64,000 bases of DNA from Microstegium vimineum (GCA_022036555.1 CM039131.1:32390455-32454454); one strand, 5' to 3'; shown: positions 36,492 through 48,045, numbered from the stretch's first letter. Numbers and translations are program-made. The notes: generated from the sequence alone by a model not told the origin.

Positions 36492-36747
36492 TACATGCTA
36501 CGAGAAAATGGAAATTTTATCCTCATAGGAAGTGAGTTTCGTCAGAATGCCATTAGAATTGTGGGCTTCGGTAGAATGCCTTTATGAAACGATTCATACC
36601 CGCTGAAATGCCCTACATTAGATTTATTATCAATTCTATTTATTTTTTTTGTCAAAACCTTTTCTCTTTCCTTTTTTGCTCCTAGCTGTACCTTCCTTTT
36701 CATTTGATTCACGCCAGGAATGAGCCGAGACGGAACCGTCAAGCCGC

Positions 36748-37161
36748 CCCAAATTTTCACAATTTGGCCCTTTTTTGAAATATTTTCACATTTGAACCCC
36801 TGAAGAAACTAATTGCAGATTTAGACCCTGGGGTCGGCGCCATGCCCCACGGCGCCGAGCTTTGCGACCAGAACAACGTGGCAGTCGACGTGGCAGGAAG
36901 GTCACGGCGCCGAGCTCGGCGCCATAGATCACAGCGCCGAGCTATGTAATACAAAAACACATGTGCAGTTCAATTGGTTGAGGCTTGAGGTGTTGAGCCT
37001 TTGGTTGTGGGTTTGAACCTAGATCTATATATTTTACTATATTTTTAAGCAATATTTTTTATAGAATACATTTTGTTTATAATTATGAATTAATTTTAAT
37101 TATAAGTAAATATAATATTTTTATATGATGTATTTATTTAATTATAATTATGGAGTAACTG

Positions 37162-37236
<75 letters not shown>

Positions 37237-38018
37237 AGCCTTTGTAAATAGAACAAGTAATATTTGTTTCTAGTTTTCTTCAAAACCATATGTGTAGTTT
37301 AGTTGGTCAAGACATGTAGTGTTTTAGCCTTTGGTTGTGGGTTCAAAGTAATGAATCAACACAATTTTTACTATTTTTTATAATTTATTTTTATTTAATT
37401 TCAAAATAAGAATTATTTAATTTATTTTTATAAGCTCTTGAAACATTCCGTTTTATAATTTATTTTTTATTTGATGTTTGAAACAATGAGTTTGGTTGTT
37501 CTAATGCTTTGATTTTGAAATAACTTTTTTATCCATCAATAAATTTTAGTCGAGATATATAAACTAATAAATAAATAAATAGTTACTCCATAATTATAAT
37601 TAAATAAATACATCATATAAAAATATTATACTTACTTATAATTAAAATTAATTCATAATTATAAACAAAATGTATTCTATAAAAAATATTGTTTAAAAAC
37701 ATAGCAAAATGTATAGATCTAGATTCGAACCCACAACCAAAGGCTCAACACCTCAAGCCTCAATCAACTGAACTACACATGTGTTTTTGTATTACATAGC
37801 TCGGCGCCGTGCTCCACGACGCCGACCTTCCTGCCACGTCGGCTGCCACGTTGGTTCTGGTCGCAAAGCTCGGCGCCGTGGGACATGGCGCCGAGCTGTG
37901 TTACCTCGGCGCCGTGGGGCATGGCGTCGACCCCTAGGGTCCATTTCTGGGAATAGTTCCTCCAGGGGTCCAAACGTGAAAATAATTCAAAAAAAGGTCC
38001 AAATTGTAAAAATTTGGG
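36748..38018. mobile_element. Nested long-inverted-repeat element with tRNA-like modules
   Basis: 1271 bp flanked by TCAAGCCGC at 36739-36747 and 38019-38027 (9-bp duplication). The arms, about 36748-37162 and 37563-38018, are reverse complements over more than 400 bases, and the ends begin CCCAAATTT. Each arm holds GC-rich CGGCGCCGAGCT-type motifs, a tRNA-like box A/box B module, and AT-rich sequence. The centre contains a TA microsatellite and a third copy of the module. Transcription across it would give a long hairpin RNA. Confidence 0.8.
37163..37233. repeat. TA dinucleotide microsatellite
   Basis: About 70 bases of almost pure TATATA near the centre of the long-inverted-repeat element. 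Confidence 0.9.
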
Positions 38019-38039
38019 TCAAGCCGCCCCCGCCCGTCC

Positions 38040-38315
38040 GCCCCAGGCCACCGGCGCCGCCGCTTGGCCGCCAGCGCATCCGCGCGCAGGCTGTCGCAGC
38101 GTCCGCGCCAGGCCGCCGGCGCCGCCGGTTGCCCGCCCGCCCGCCCCAAGCCCCTGCGCATCCGCGTGCAGGCTGCCTCTGCGTCCGCGCCTGGCCGCCT
38201 CCACGCGCAAGCTGTCGCCGCATCCCCGCCATGCCGCCTCCGCGCACAGGCTGCCGCTGTGTCCGCGCCATGCCGCCTCCGCGCGCAGAGTGCCGTTGCG
38301 TCCGCACCCATCTGT
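38040..38315. repeat. GC-rich minisatellite, unit about 40-45 bp
   Basis: Several degenerate units contain CCGCGCGCAGGCTGTCGC followed by GCGTCCGCGCCAGGCC. On the minus strand they continue the frame of the MADS-box fragment as Arg/Gly/Ala-rich repeats. Confidence 0.65.
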
Positions 38316-38463
38316 GCCAGGCCAGCGAAGCAGAGAGGTGGCGGCAGAGCAGGGAGAGCTCGAAGTCGTTCTTGAAGAGCCCCGCGCGGCGCTTGGAGAA
38401 GCGCACCTGCCGGCTAACCCGGTCCTCGATCCGCCGCAGCTCGACGCGGCCGCGGCGCGCCAT
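38316..38463 (-). pseudogene. Truncated MADS-box first exon captured by the Pack-MULE
   Basis: From the ATG at 38463 the minus strand encodes MARRGRVELRRIEDRVSRQV, continuing RFSKRRAGLFK and FELSLLC. This is the DNA-binding half of a MADS domain, about 40 residues. After LSLLC the family sequence (an Asp-Ala-Glu-Val segment) is replaced by unrelated residues running into the minisatellite. There is no I, K or C domain. An NDF segment replaces the usual Lys-Ala-x-Glu near the end. It is a gene fragment, probably transduplicated; whether it is expressed is unknown. Confidence 0.8.
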
Positions 38464-38813
38464 CGCCTTCCCGGTCCCGGGCGGCTGCTGTGCCTAGCTG
38501 GAACGAAGCTAGGAGCTGTTGCTGTAGGAGTGGAGGGCGAGTTCAGGGATGGATGCAGTGGAGCCTGGAGTTGCGCCGGCGAGCTCGCCGGCAAGGTCGG
38601 GGAAAGGAACGAACAGATAAGGCTCAGGGGTGAAATAGGAAAGAAAAAATGCCAGTGGCAAAAAAAAGTTTAAATTTGGTAATAAATCTGTCCAGGGCAT
38701 TGTAGCGGGTGTGACGTGCATAAGGGCATTCTAGCGAAACCCACAAACTTAAGGGCATTCTAGCGAAACCTGCTCATCATAAAGACAAAATTTTCATTTT
38801 CTCTACATGCTAC

Positions 38814-40039
38814 ATGCTAGAGCGTCGGGCAAATCCTTAATACTCAAGACATTGAATAAGCTAATGGCGTCCAGATGATTGCAGGGCCAAGCGATGGCAT
38901 AGGGTCGTTGGGCAAATGTATCTTTGCCTGTGTCGTCAAGAATGATTTAGCGGTTTAACCAAGTTAGAATCCGGCAATTTACAATATCTTGCCAGATGTG
39001 GCGTGCATAAATAGGTTCCCCTATTGAAAAAAAAAGTTGGTCTCGTTTTTTTCAGATTACTGCATGAAGAAACGATATTGTTAATTTGGGTAAGGTATGC
39101 CACTTATTTTTTTTAAAGATATGCCACTCATTTTCTTATTATGCTCGTTTAAAAAATCGATACATTTAATTTAGTGGTAAGCGTCATTTGTCAAATTTTT
39201 AGATAATAATGTGGGTAAGCACGTGCACGCATGGAAATATGGATCTGTGTGCTGGTATGATACGACCTATTTAGATAAAACCTATTTAACCTAAAAAATG
39301 TTAATGAAAAGGGAGAGAAAGAAAAAAAATCACCTGTGCTTACTGGACCTTGCCCCGTTTTTGTTAGCCTAATCTTTTGTTAGGTCTTGCCCACATATAT
39401 GCCAATGAAAATGTCAAGTCTCTGCTACTTTTTGTTAGCCTAATCTTTTGGCAGAGAAATGGCGTGCTCTCATTTTTAGCCGTACGAGTCAACACAAAAA
39501 CTCGGATTGTGACTATATAAGATAATTGAACATTTCTACTTGGTGGAATGTTTTGTTCTCAAGTGTAATATTTTTATAATATGTTTTGAAAAAAAAATTA
39601 TAACCTTTTGTTTTTAGCAAAAGAAGGGAAAAAAAGGTAGAGCTCTACTGGGGCATATAAGCAATATGTATAATAAAATAGCAAATATACTCATATGCAA
39701 TATATATAATAACTATAAATATACTCATATGTTGCAATGAAGTATGAAACATATAGCTTGTTTGAGGTTTGGAGATCTAGGAACTATTTGGATTGTGTTG
39801 TCAACCTGCCACACCATATTTTTGGTGACGCTAAATTTGTGGCGAGCAAAACAAGTGCCCAACTTTTGGTGAGCAAAGTGTGGAGGAAAACATCTGTAGT
39901 GACGCATGAGGAAGTACGGTTGTCTAACATGTAGCCACGAAGCAAAACGCTGGTCTAAAGAATCACGACATGCCCCATGTTTGGCGTGATGACCTGTGGT
40001 CACCCAACCAAACACCCCTTTTTGTACAATGACCATGTC
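38814..40039. other. AT-rich intergenic DNA
   Basis: No gene seen. A sequence at 39770-40015 with TATTTGGATTGTG and its weak inverse CACCCAACCAAACAC may be an old MITE. Confidence 0.45.
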
Positions 40040-40299
40040 ATTTGTTTAATACATATTAGAATCAGACTTCGTATACCATGAACGAGAAAAGACATGAGAG
40101 AAATTTAGCTAGTAATTATGAAGCCCCAATTCTTAACTGGAAGGGACACCAAAGGACTCTGCCCTCCCTCTCTATTTATCCAAGAGATGGAAGGGCAGAG
40201 CTTTTTTTTGGTTTTTTCATCTTTTCTTTTCATCAAAGAGTTGAACAATGAAGATAGATGGCAAGTGCCTGATCGATTGATCAGGTCGTGTAGGAACAA

Positions 40300-40395
40300 G
40301 GTTCAAATCGTTCGTTCGTTAGGATGCCTCAGCTGCATACATCACTGCACTTCCACTTGACCCCTATTTAAACGGCTCTTTCTCGCCGCTACCAT
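40300..40395 (-). rRNA. rrn4.5: Plastid 4.5S rRNA copy
   Basis: The minus strand carries the grass plastid 4.5S sequence, including GGUGUCAAGUGGAAGUGCAG and GCUGAGGCAUCCUAACG. A few differences from the plastid gene occur at its 5' end (about 40372-40395). Confidence 0.85.
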
Positions 40396-40414
40396 TATCC
40401 TATTTCCATACTTC

Positions 40415-40671
40415 TGTCGCTCCATCCCCGTATGGGTGGAGAACCCTCGCTGTCTCGGCTGTGCTACCGAAGGCTCTAGGATGTCGGAGGAGAGAGAGCA
40501 CTCATCTTGGGGGTGGGCTTACTACTTATATGCTTTCAACAGTTATCCTCTCCACACTTGGCTACCCAGCGTTTACCGTAGGCACGATAACTGGTACACC
40601 AGAGGTGCGTCCTTCCCGGTCCTCTCGTACTAGGGAAAGGTCCTCTCATGCTCAACGCCCACACCGGATAT

Positions 40672-40708
<37 letters not shown>

Positions 40709-41306
40709 ACGTACCGCATTAATGGCGAACAGCCCAACCCTTGGAACCACCTAAGCTCCAGGTGGCGAAGAGCCGACATCGAGGTGCCAAACCTTCCCGT
40801 CGATGTGGACTCTTGGGGAAGATCAGCCTTTATCCCTAGAGTAACTTTTTTCCGTTGAGCGACGGCCCTTCCACTCGGCACCGTCGGATCACTAAGGCCG
40901 ACTTTCGTCTCTGCTCGACGGGTGAGTCTTGCAGTCAAGCTCCCTTTCGCCTTTGCACTCGAGGACCAATGTCCGTCTGGCCCGAGAAAACCTTTGCACG
41001 CCTCCGTTACCTTTTGGGAGGCCTACGCCCATAGAAACTGTCTACCTGAGACTGTCCCTTGGCCCGCGGTCTGACACAAGGTTAAATCCGAGCTCTTCCA
41101 GAGTGGTATCTCACTGATGGCTCGGGGCCCCCCCGGAAGGGGGCCTTCTTCGCCTTCCACCTAAGTTGCGCAGGAAAAGCCCAAAGCCAATCCCAGGGAA
41201 CAGTAAAGCTTCATAGGGTTTTTGTCCAGATGCAGGTATCCCCTCTTCACAGACAGTCTATTTCACCGAGCCCCTCTCCGAGACGTGCCCCGTCGTTACG
41301 CCTTTT

Positions 41307-41353
<47 letters not shown>

Positions 41354-43384
41354 TTATAGTTACGGCCGCCGTTCACCGGGGGTTCGGTCGCCGGCTTCCC
41401 TGTCATCAGTTCACCAACTTCCTTGACCTTCCGGCACTGGGGCAGGCGTCAGCCCCCATACAGGTCTTACACTTTGCGGAACCTGTGTTTTTGGTAAACA
41501 GTCGCCCGGGCCTGGTCACTGCGACCCCTTTTGCGAGGGGGCACCCCTTCTTCCGAAGTTTTCGGGCTATTTGCCGAGTTCCTTAGAGAGAGTTGTCTCG
41601 CGCCCTAGGTATTCTCTACCTACCCCCTGTGCGGTTTCGGGTACAGGTTTCCTTTTGTTGAAGGTCTTCGGCTTTTCCCGGAGTAGGCAGGGACATACTT
41701 AGCGCCGTAGCGCCAGAGCCCGGGAGAAGCAAAGGCTATCCCGGGCTTTATATTTTGCGCTTTGGGGTTTGGGGACTCCCGGGCCTGGGGTCGAGGCATT
41801 TTTTTTCAAAACCCCTTTTTACCCTGGGAAAAACAGGGTCACCTTTGTCCTTTTAAACCCATAACCATTTTTGGCTAACCTAACCCCCCCCGTCCCCCCT
41901 ACCAAAAAGGGGAGTACAAAATTGACCTTTTGCCCCTCGCCCCCTTTCCCTGATCTTGGGGCCCCGACCCCCCTTTCCCGGGGTAAACCCCTTGGGGGGG
42001 GGGAAAAACCCTTTGGGGGTTTTGGGGCTTTTGGGTTCTCACCAATGTTTTCGTTACTCAAAACCACATTTTTGTTCCCCTTTTGTCGACCCCCCCCTTT
42101 TCCCCCCCTTTTCTTCCCTTTTTGGGGGAAAAGCCCCCCACCGATCATTTTGACATCCCACAGCTTCGGCAGATCGCTTAGCCCCTTATTTTCACGCAAG
42201 GGGGCTCGATCAGTGAGCTATTCCCCAAAAATTTTTTTAAAAAATCGGGTTCTGGGAAAACCCCCCTGGCTGTTTTTTCACCCCCCCCCCCTTTTTTCCG
42301 AGGGGGTCTTTAGGGGCCTTTAGCGGGGGCCGGGTTGTTTCCCTCTGACGATAAGCTTATCCCCTTTTTCCCCCACTGGGCCCACCTTGACCCCTGTTAT
42401 TTTTGGGTCATATCTATTTTCAAAAATTTCCCCCGTTTTTGGGACCCCTTCCCCCCACCCCCACCGAAACAGTGCTTTACCCCTAAAGTCCATAAAAAAG
42501 GGGGGCCTCAAGCATTTTGGGGAGAACCAGCTACTCGGGGTTTTGAGTGGGGTTTTTACCCCCAACCCCAAAAACCCCCCCCCTATTCTTCAACATCATC
42601 GGTTCGGGGGGTTGCTTGTTTCATCCAAGCTTCTCCTGGCAGGTAATCACCCGGGGTTTTGGGGGGCCATAAATTTTTTACAATCCCCCTAGAAACTTTT
42701 TTTTCCCCTACGGGGTTTTCCGGGGGGTTCCCCCCCCCTTTAAAAACCCCAACCCCTTCCCATGAGTCGCCCCGGGGGTCTTCTTCAACCCGGCACGCGG
42801 TCAAATACTTTCCCTCCCCCTGCTTGGGGGCTCACAGGTTTCACGTTCAAAATTTTACTACCCCCTGGGGGGTTTTTTTTACCTTTCCCCCAAAAATACT
42901 ACTTGCTATCGGTCACCCAGGAGTATTTTGCCTTTTCAAAGGGGGTCCCCTTTGTTCACACGGGGTTCCCCCCGTGCCCCCTGCTTCTCGGGTCGAGGAA
43001 GGGTATGACTTTTAGCTACGGACTTTAGGGGCCCCTAGGGTGGGGACTCAAAAACCCCTTTCCCCCAGCAACACAAAAGCTTTTGATTTCCCCCCCACAA
43101 ACCCCCGTTTTTTAAAATTTAGGCTGCTCCCCTTTTGTCGCCCTACTACGGGGAATTTTTTTTGCTTTCTTTTTTCCCTGGCACAAAATGTTTCATTTGC
43201 CCGGGGTTTTCTCTTTCCTCTCATGGGTTCAGGGAGGGGGTTTTAAAAAAGGTTTCCCATTTGGGGGAACTCCGGAACTTTTGCTTTTTTTTCAATCCCC
43301 CCCGCATTTTGTCGCTTGCTACGCCCTTCCTGGGGGTTTGGGGGCCCCGGGATCCCCGCAAGCCCTTTTTCCCCCTTTTAACCT
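40415..43384 (-). rRNA. rrn23: Plastid 23S rRNA copy; 5' half corrupted
   Basis: The 3' part (40415-41630) is unmistakable and clean: the complements of GTGAGACAGTTCGGTC and of the CTAGTACGAGAGGACC segment are present. From 41630 to 43384 the same gene continues at the right spacing, for example GGAGAACCAGCT at 42520 and CATCGGTTCGG at 42597, but more than half of the other bases are replaced by a neighbouring base. Total length, about 2.97 kb, is close to that of a plastid 23S gene, so bases were changed rather than lost. The 5' end is near CTTACTACGCCCTTCC-like sequence at 43315-43384. Confidence 0.85.
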
Positions 43385-43529
43385 CGCCCATTTAAAGTTA
43401 AAAGGGGGTGCCAACCCAAGGGCTACTAAAGGGAAATCTTACAACGGGCCATAATGCGAAATCATTTAACGAACGACGAAAAATTTGGGAACCTTCGGGG
43501 GCTATTTTATTTTCCCTAAAATTCAGGGC

Positions 43530-44438
43530 TGGGGAAAAAGGGCCCAACCGCTGACATCCGGCCCCCGGGTAAAAAACCCCCCCCCTCAGGCCCCCCACGG
43601 GGTTTTACCATAGAGGACAACATAGGGGTAACCCCCCCCAAACAGCTTTCAAAAAACAAAAATCTGTGCTCTCCCAAAACAACTCTTTTCAAAAAAACCC
43701 AAAAAAAAAGGGGCTGAGTTGGGGCCCTTCAAGGGTTCGGGGTTCCCGGGGGGCCCGCTAAAGGAGAACCCCGGAACGGGGGGCCCCCCTTTTTCCCCCC
43801 CCACCTTTTGATCTTTAAATTTAAAAATGCGGTTTTAAGAACCCAGTGATTGGGCCCTTTTTCCCCAAAAACCCTTTTGCCCCAACCGGGGGAAAAACGG
43901 GGGGGGGGGCCCTTTAAAGGGGTTTCCCCCTTTTTAACAAAAGGGTCTTTGGTCGGTTCCCTTTTACCCCCCGGGGGTCAAAGGGGCCTTGGGGGGATCC
44001 TAGTTTTTAGGGGGGGGGAAAAAAGGGGGCGGTCCAGGTTTTCCCCTTCCCCTTTTTTTACTTTTTGGGGGAAAGGGTTTAAGGGGGATAGTGCATCAAG
44101 CTAAACGAAGGGCCAACTTGTTTTTTCCCCCGGGATCCCAAAGGGAAAAACCCAGGGGAGCCGCCCCCCCCCCCAAAATATCGTCCAGTCGATCCAAACT
44201 AGATCTAACCAACCCCATCCTACCCCTCTAAACCTTTTTTCCCGCCCCCCTTTTTGTCTCATAAGTTTTTTCAGTGGGGGGTTTTTTTTCCTCTTCCCCC
44301 CTTTCTTAGAAAAAAATAGCCACCCGGTTTAGGTACAAGATTTTAAACATTACCCCCTGGACAATTGACACCCAAAACCCTAATGAACGAAAAACCCGCA
44401 AGAGCGGGGGGCCCACCCCAAAAAAGGGGTATTCCCCC
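43530..44438 (-). tRNA. trnA-UGC: Plastid tRNA-Ala (UGC), intron-containing, corrupted
   Basis: The 3' exon is visible as AACCGCTGACATCCG at 43546-43560, and the 5' exon as GCAAGAGCGG at 44398-44407 in reverse. The spacing matches the usual group II intron of plastid trnA. Sequence between is heavily smeared. Confidence 0.7.
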
Positions 44439-44499
44439 CCGAGCCAAGTGGAGTATGCAGAAAAAGTCGTGCTTTTTCTTTTTTTTTCCCTGGCGCAGC

Positions 44500-45558
44500 T
44501 AGGGGGCCCCCCCCCCCTTGAAAACCCCAAAACCTCGCCCGGGGAAATAAATCATCGCCCCCAAAGTCCAAAACCCTTTGGGGGAAGGGAAACAAAAGAC
44601 CCTTTTTTTGGGGCATTTTACCTTCCCGAACGCAGCTTTCAACCCCCCCCCCCGTTTTACTGCGCTCTTCAAAATTCTTCTTCCCCCTTCTCCCCCCTTT
44701 CCCCCCGGGAAGTCCCTTTGGGAAAAAAAAAACCCCCCCGGGCAAAAAAAAAAGGGGTTAAGGAAACCCCCCTGGCCCCCAAACCCCCAAACTCAAAATC
44801 CCTTTTTTAAAATGCTCTTCTCCCCCCTTTAGCAAGAGAAAAAAAATAGCCACATCCCCTTTCAAGGGCGGGGGGGGCCTCGTTTACTTAGGGGGGCAAA
44901 ACCCCAAAAAATGGGTTATTTTAAACCCAAAAAAATTTCCCCTTTTTTGGGTTAAAAAAACTCCTGGCCCTGCAGAAAGGAAAAAAAATTTCAAAAATTT
45001 TTTTCCCCCTTTTTTAAAAAGGGGGATTAGGGAAAATCCCTTTTATTAATTTTTTTTTTCCCAAACCCCCGGGGAAAAACAAAAAAAAAAGGGTCGAATG
45101 GGACATCCCCCCGTCCCCCCCCAAAAAGGGAAAGGGGGGATTCCCTAGTTTTGGTTTTTGGGGAAAAGGGTTTTTTGGTCCCATTTTCCCATTGAACAAC
45201 CCAAAACCCTTTTCTCGGGGTAGGGTCTCCCAAAACTGAAAGGGGTTTTAGGATTTTCCCCCAAAAAAGGGGGCCGCGGTGGCCCCCCCCGGGCCGCCCG
45301 GATCCCACGATAAAAAAAGTTCGATCTACATGGGGCTCACCTAATCGCCCCCAAACCTTTCCCGAGGAGAAAAAATTTTTTTTTTCAAAAACCCCCCTTT
45401 TTAAAAAGGGGGATAAAAAATGCTAAAATGCCGGGTGATCCACATCTTTGGGGCAGGCGCGGGTGAGCCTTTAATATCCATGTGGGTGAGAGCCCCACAG
45501 CCCCCCCCCAAAAAAAGCAATTTTTTAGGGGGGCGCTCTAAAACTGAGCAATAGCCCG
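44500..45558 (-). tRNA. trnI-GAU: Plastid tRNA-Ile (GAU), intron-containing, corrupted
   Basis: The 3' exon is at about 44500-44545 (ACCTCGCCCGG). The intron has GATCCACATC at 45438 and ATCCATGTGG at 45476. The 5' exon ends at ACTGAGCAATAGCCC, 45544-45558. Length and order match plastid trnI with its group II intron. Confidence 0.75.
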
Positions 45559-45744
45559 TTTCCGGGGGGCCCCAAAGGGGGGTGCAAAAAAAGGAGAAAA
45601 ACCCTTTCCTTTTGACACCCCCGGGGCCCCCGGGGGGGGGGGGGGAAAAAAGGGGAAAATTTTTTTCCCCAAAAGTTTCCCACGGGGGAAAAAGGGGGCC
45701 GGCGGGCCCACCCCCAAAAAGAAAAAGGGGTTCCCCCAAATTTA

Positions 45745-47234
45745 GCTTTAACCTCCTTCTTTTTGGGGGGGTAAACAAATTCAAACCAAAACCCCCCCAA
45801 AAAAAGCCCAAAAACCCCAAAAAAAACCAGGGCCCCAAAACCCCCAACGGCAAAACCGACCCACCCCCCCCGAAAAAAAACCGGCCCCCCCCTCCTTAAA
45901 AAGGGGAAGATTTAAAATGGCCCCCCAATTTTGGGCGGGCCCCGGGTTACAAGGCCCCCGGAAAGGACAAACCCCCAGGGGAACCCCGGGGAAACACGTT
46001 TTGTTTTTTGAGGGGGTTTTTTCCTGCTTTCCCAAAAACCCCGGGGTTTTTTTGGGGAGCCCCCCCCGCGGAACGGCCCTTTTTCCCCCCCCCTTTTTTG
46101 CCGGGGCCCCCCCCCCCAAAGGGGCGTCTTCCCCCCTCCCCCTTTTCCCCCTTTTAAAACCCCCGGCGCAGGGGGTTTCCCCCATTGGGCCCCCCCGGGG
46201 GGCCTCGTTCGGGGTTTCCCCAAATTCCGGGCCCGGGCAAAACCCCCCCCCCCGTGTTTTTCCCCCTTTCCCCGGGGGGGGCCCCCCCCCGAGGATTTTC
46301 CGGGGTCGCCTTTTGGTTCTTTTCCCTTTTATCGAAAAAAACCCCCTGCTCCCCCCTTTCGGGGCCCCCCCTTCCTTTTTTTTTTCTTTTTCCCCGTACC
46401 CCCAGGCGGGATAAAACGCGTTGCTACAGCACTGCACGGGGCGGTCGCACAAACACCTTTTCCCCTTTTCGGCTTTGGAATACTGGGGGGCTCTAAACCC
46501 CCTTTGCTCCCCCACTTTGTCTCTCAGTGTCAGGTCGGCCCACAAAGTCTTTCCCCCGTTGGTGTTTTTTCCCATCTCAATGATTTTTACCGCCCCAAAA
46601 CCCGGGAAAATTTCCCTTTTACCCCCAAAACCCACTCCCCTTTAGTTTCCACCGCCTGCCCCCGGGGGGACCCGGGGGGGTTCGGCGGGAAAAAAAAAAA
46701 GCCCCCTACAGACGTTTTAAAAAACCCCCCAAACTTTTTATAACGTTGCCCTCCTCTGTCTTAAAACCCCGGCGCGGGAAAAGATTTTGCCGGATGCTTA
46801 TTCCCCAATAGTCATTGTTTTTTCTCCGGGGAAAAAAATTTTACCCCCTAGGCCTTCCCCCCCACGGGGTTTGCTCCGTCCGGGTTTCGCCCCTTGGGAA
46901 AATTCCCCCCCCGCTCCTCCCGTAGGGGGTCTGGGCCGGGCCTAGTCCCAGTGTGGGGATCCCCCGAACCCCCTAGATCATCGCCTTGGAAGTTTTTTTT
47001 TCACCAACTAGTAAAAGCGAGCCCCCCCTTTTGGGGTTTTCTCCCTTTTTTCCTCAGCCTACGGGGGTTTTTGAAAACCCCCTTTTCCCGTTTTTTTTTT
47101 TCCCCCCCCAAAGGGGGGAGGGTTTTTACGCGGGGGGGGGGGGGACTGGGGAAAAAACCCCTTCCCGTTCGACTTTCATGGTTAAGCATGCCCCCAAGGT
47201 TCATCCGGGGCCAAAGGGCGAACTCTCCCTGAGA
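45745..47234 (-). rRNA. rrn16: Plastid 16S rRNA copy, corrupted
   Basis: Islands of correct sequence keep their expected spacing: ACAAGGCCC at 45949, GCTACAGCACTGCACGGG at 46423, CTCTCAGTGTCAG at 46521, GTTTCCACCGCCTG at 46646, CCCAGTGTGG at 46948, GTTAAGCATGCC at 47181 and GAACTCTCC at 47219, the 5' end of the gene in reverse. Bases between islands are smeared. Confidence 0.85.
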
Positions 47235-47456
47235 TTTTAGTTGCAAATTTCTTTTACTTCCTTATTCAACCCAAAACGGATTTGGGGAAATTTTTCCCCA
47301 AAGGGGGAAATTTTATCCCGCCTTTAAATTTTACCTGGGGTTCGCCACCCTATAGCCAAAACCCCCACCCCCCTCAAACCCCCAACCCCTTTTCCTTTTT
47401 TCCCCTTTGATCGGGGGGGGGGGTAAGTCAAAAAAAAAAAACTCACATTTGGTTTT

Positions 47457-47530
47457 TGGGGTAAAAAAAGGGTCGAACCCCTTTCTTTCCCCACGTCAAG
47501 GTGCCCCTCTAAAAGCTGATTTTTTCCCCT
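47457..47530 (-). tRNA. trnV-GAC: Plastid tRNA-Val (GAC), corrupted
   Basis: CCACGTCAAGGTG at 47492-47504 is the anticodon region of trnV-GAC in reverse, at the right distance upstream of rrn16. Confidence 0.65.
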
Positions 47531-48045
47531 TCCCCCCCCACGAGGAGAATTTAAAAATCCCAACAAAAAGGGGGGGAAAGAAAAGGGCCCGGCCCCCCTT
47601 CCTCCGGGCCTTTCTTTTTCCCCAAATAATTTTTACTCAAATAAAGGGGGGAAAAAAGGGGTTTTTTTTTCAAACCCCAATCCTATCGAAAATAGGATTT
47701 GGGTATGGGTTCGAGCCAAGCACATGGTTTCATTAAAAAAAGAAAAAATTTTTTCCCCTCTAAAACGGTGGGTTTTCCCCCAAAAAGATCTTTTCAGCAT
47801 GTTCTTTTATACGGGAGGAGAAGAACCCCCGGATTCTTTAAAAAAAAAGGGGAAGCAAACCAATCAAGATGATATGGGGCCCCCCCCTTTTTTTTTCCCC
47901 AAAAACTTCCCTTTTTAAAGGGAACTGGGGCAAATTTTTTTTTAAATTTTTCCCTTCAAGAGTTTTTATTTTTTTCCCGTTTTTTTGAGACCTCGAAACA
48001 GAAATGGACAAATTCCTTCTTTTGGGAAACCATACAAGAAAAAGG

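Larger units (their letters stand above)
36502..38803. mobile_element. Outer Mutator-like element (Pack-MULE) carrying a MADS-box exon
   Basis: Terminal inverted repeats of roughly 200 bp: the left begins GAGAAAATGGAAATTTTATC at 36502, and the right ends with the reverse complement of a GAGAAAATGAAAATTTTGTC-like end at 38803. TACATGCTAC occurs directly outside both ends (36492-36501 and 38804-38813), a 9-10-bp target duplication as made by Mutator transposases. Inside are a MADS-box exon fragment, a GC-rich minisatellite and a later insertion (36748-38018). Without the insertion the element is about 1.0 kb. No transposase is present. Confidence 0.75.
40040..48045 (-). other. Plastid inverted-repeat segment (nuclear insertion or assembly join)
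   Basis: Gene order on the minus strand, reading from the right, is trnV-GAC, rrn16, trnI-GAU, trnA-UGC, rrn23, rrn4.5 and part of the rrn4.5-rrn5 spacer, exactly the plastid rDNA order. The right limit is set by a match to plastid sequence beyond trnV (about 47700-48045). The left limit falls in the spacer just before rrn5. The part 40040-41630 is clean; the rest has smeared base calls. It may be a true nuclear plastid insertion (NUPT) or plastid reads joined wrongly. Confidence 0.9.

Noticed and set aside
37781..38673. Overlapping frames of 190-240 codons on both strands
   Set aside because: Products of the GC-rich minisatellite and inverted-repeat arm; only the MADS-domain start on the minus strand is recognisable.
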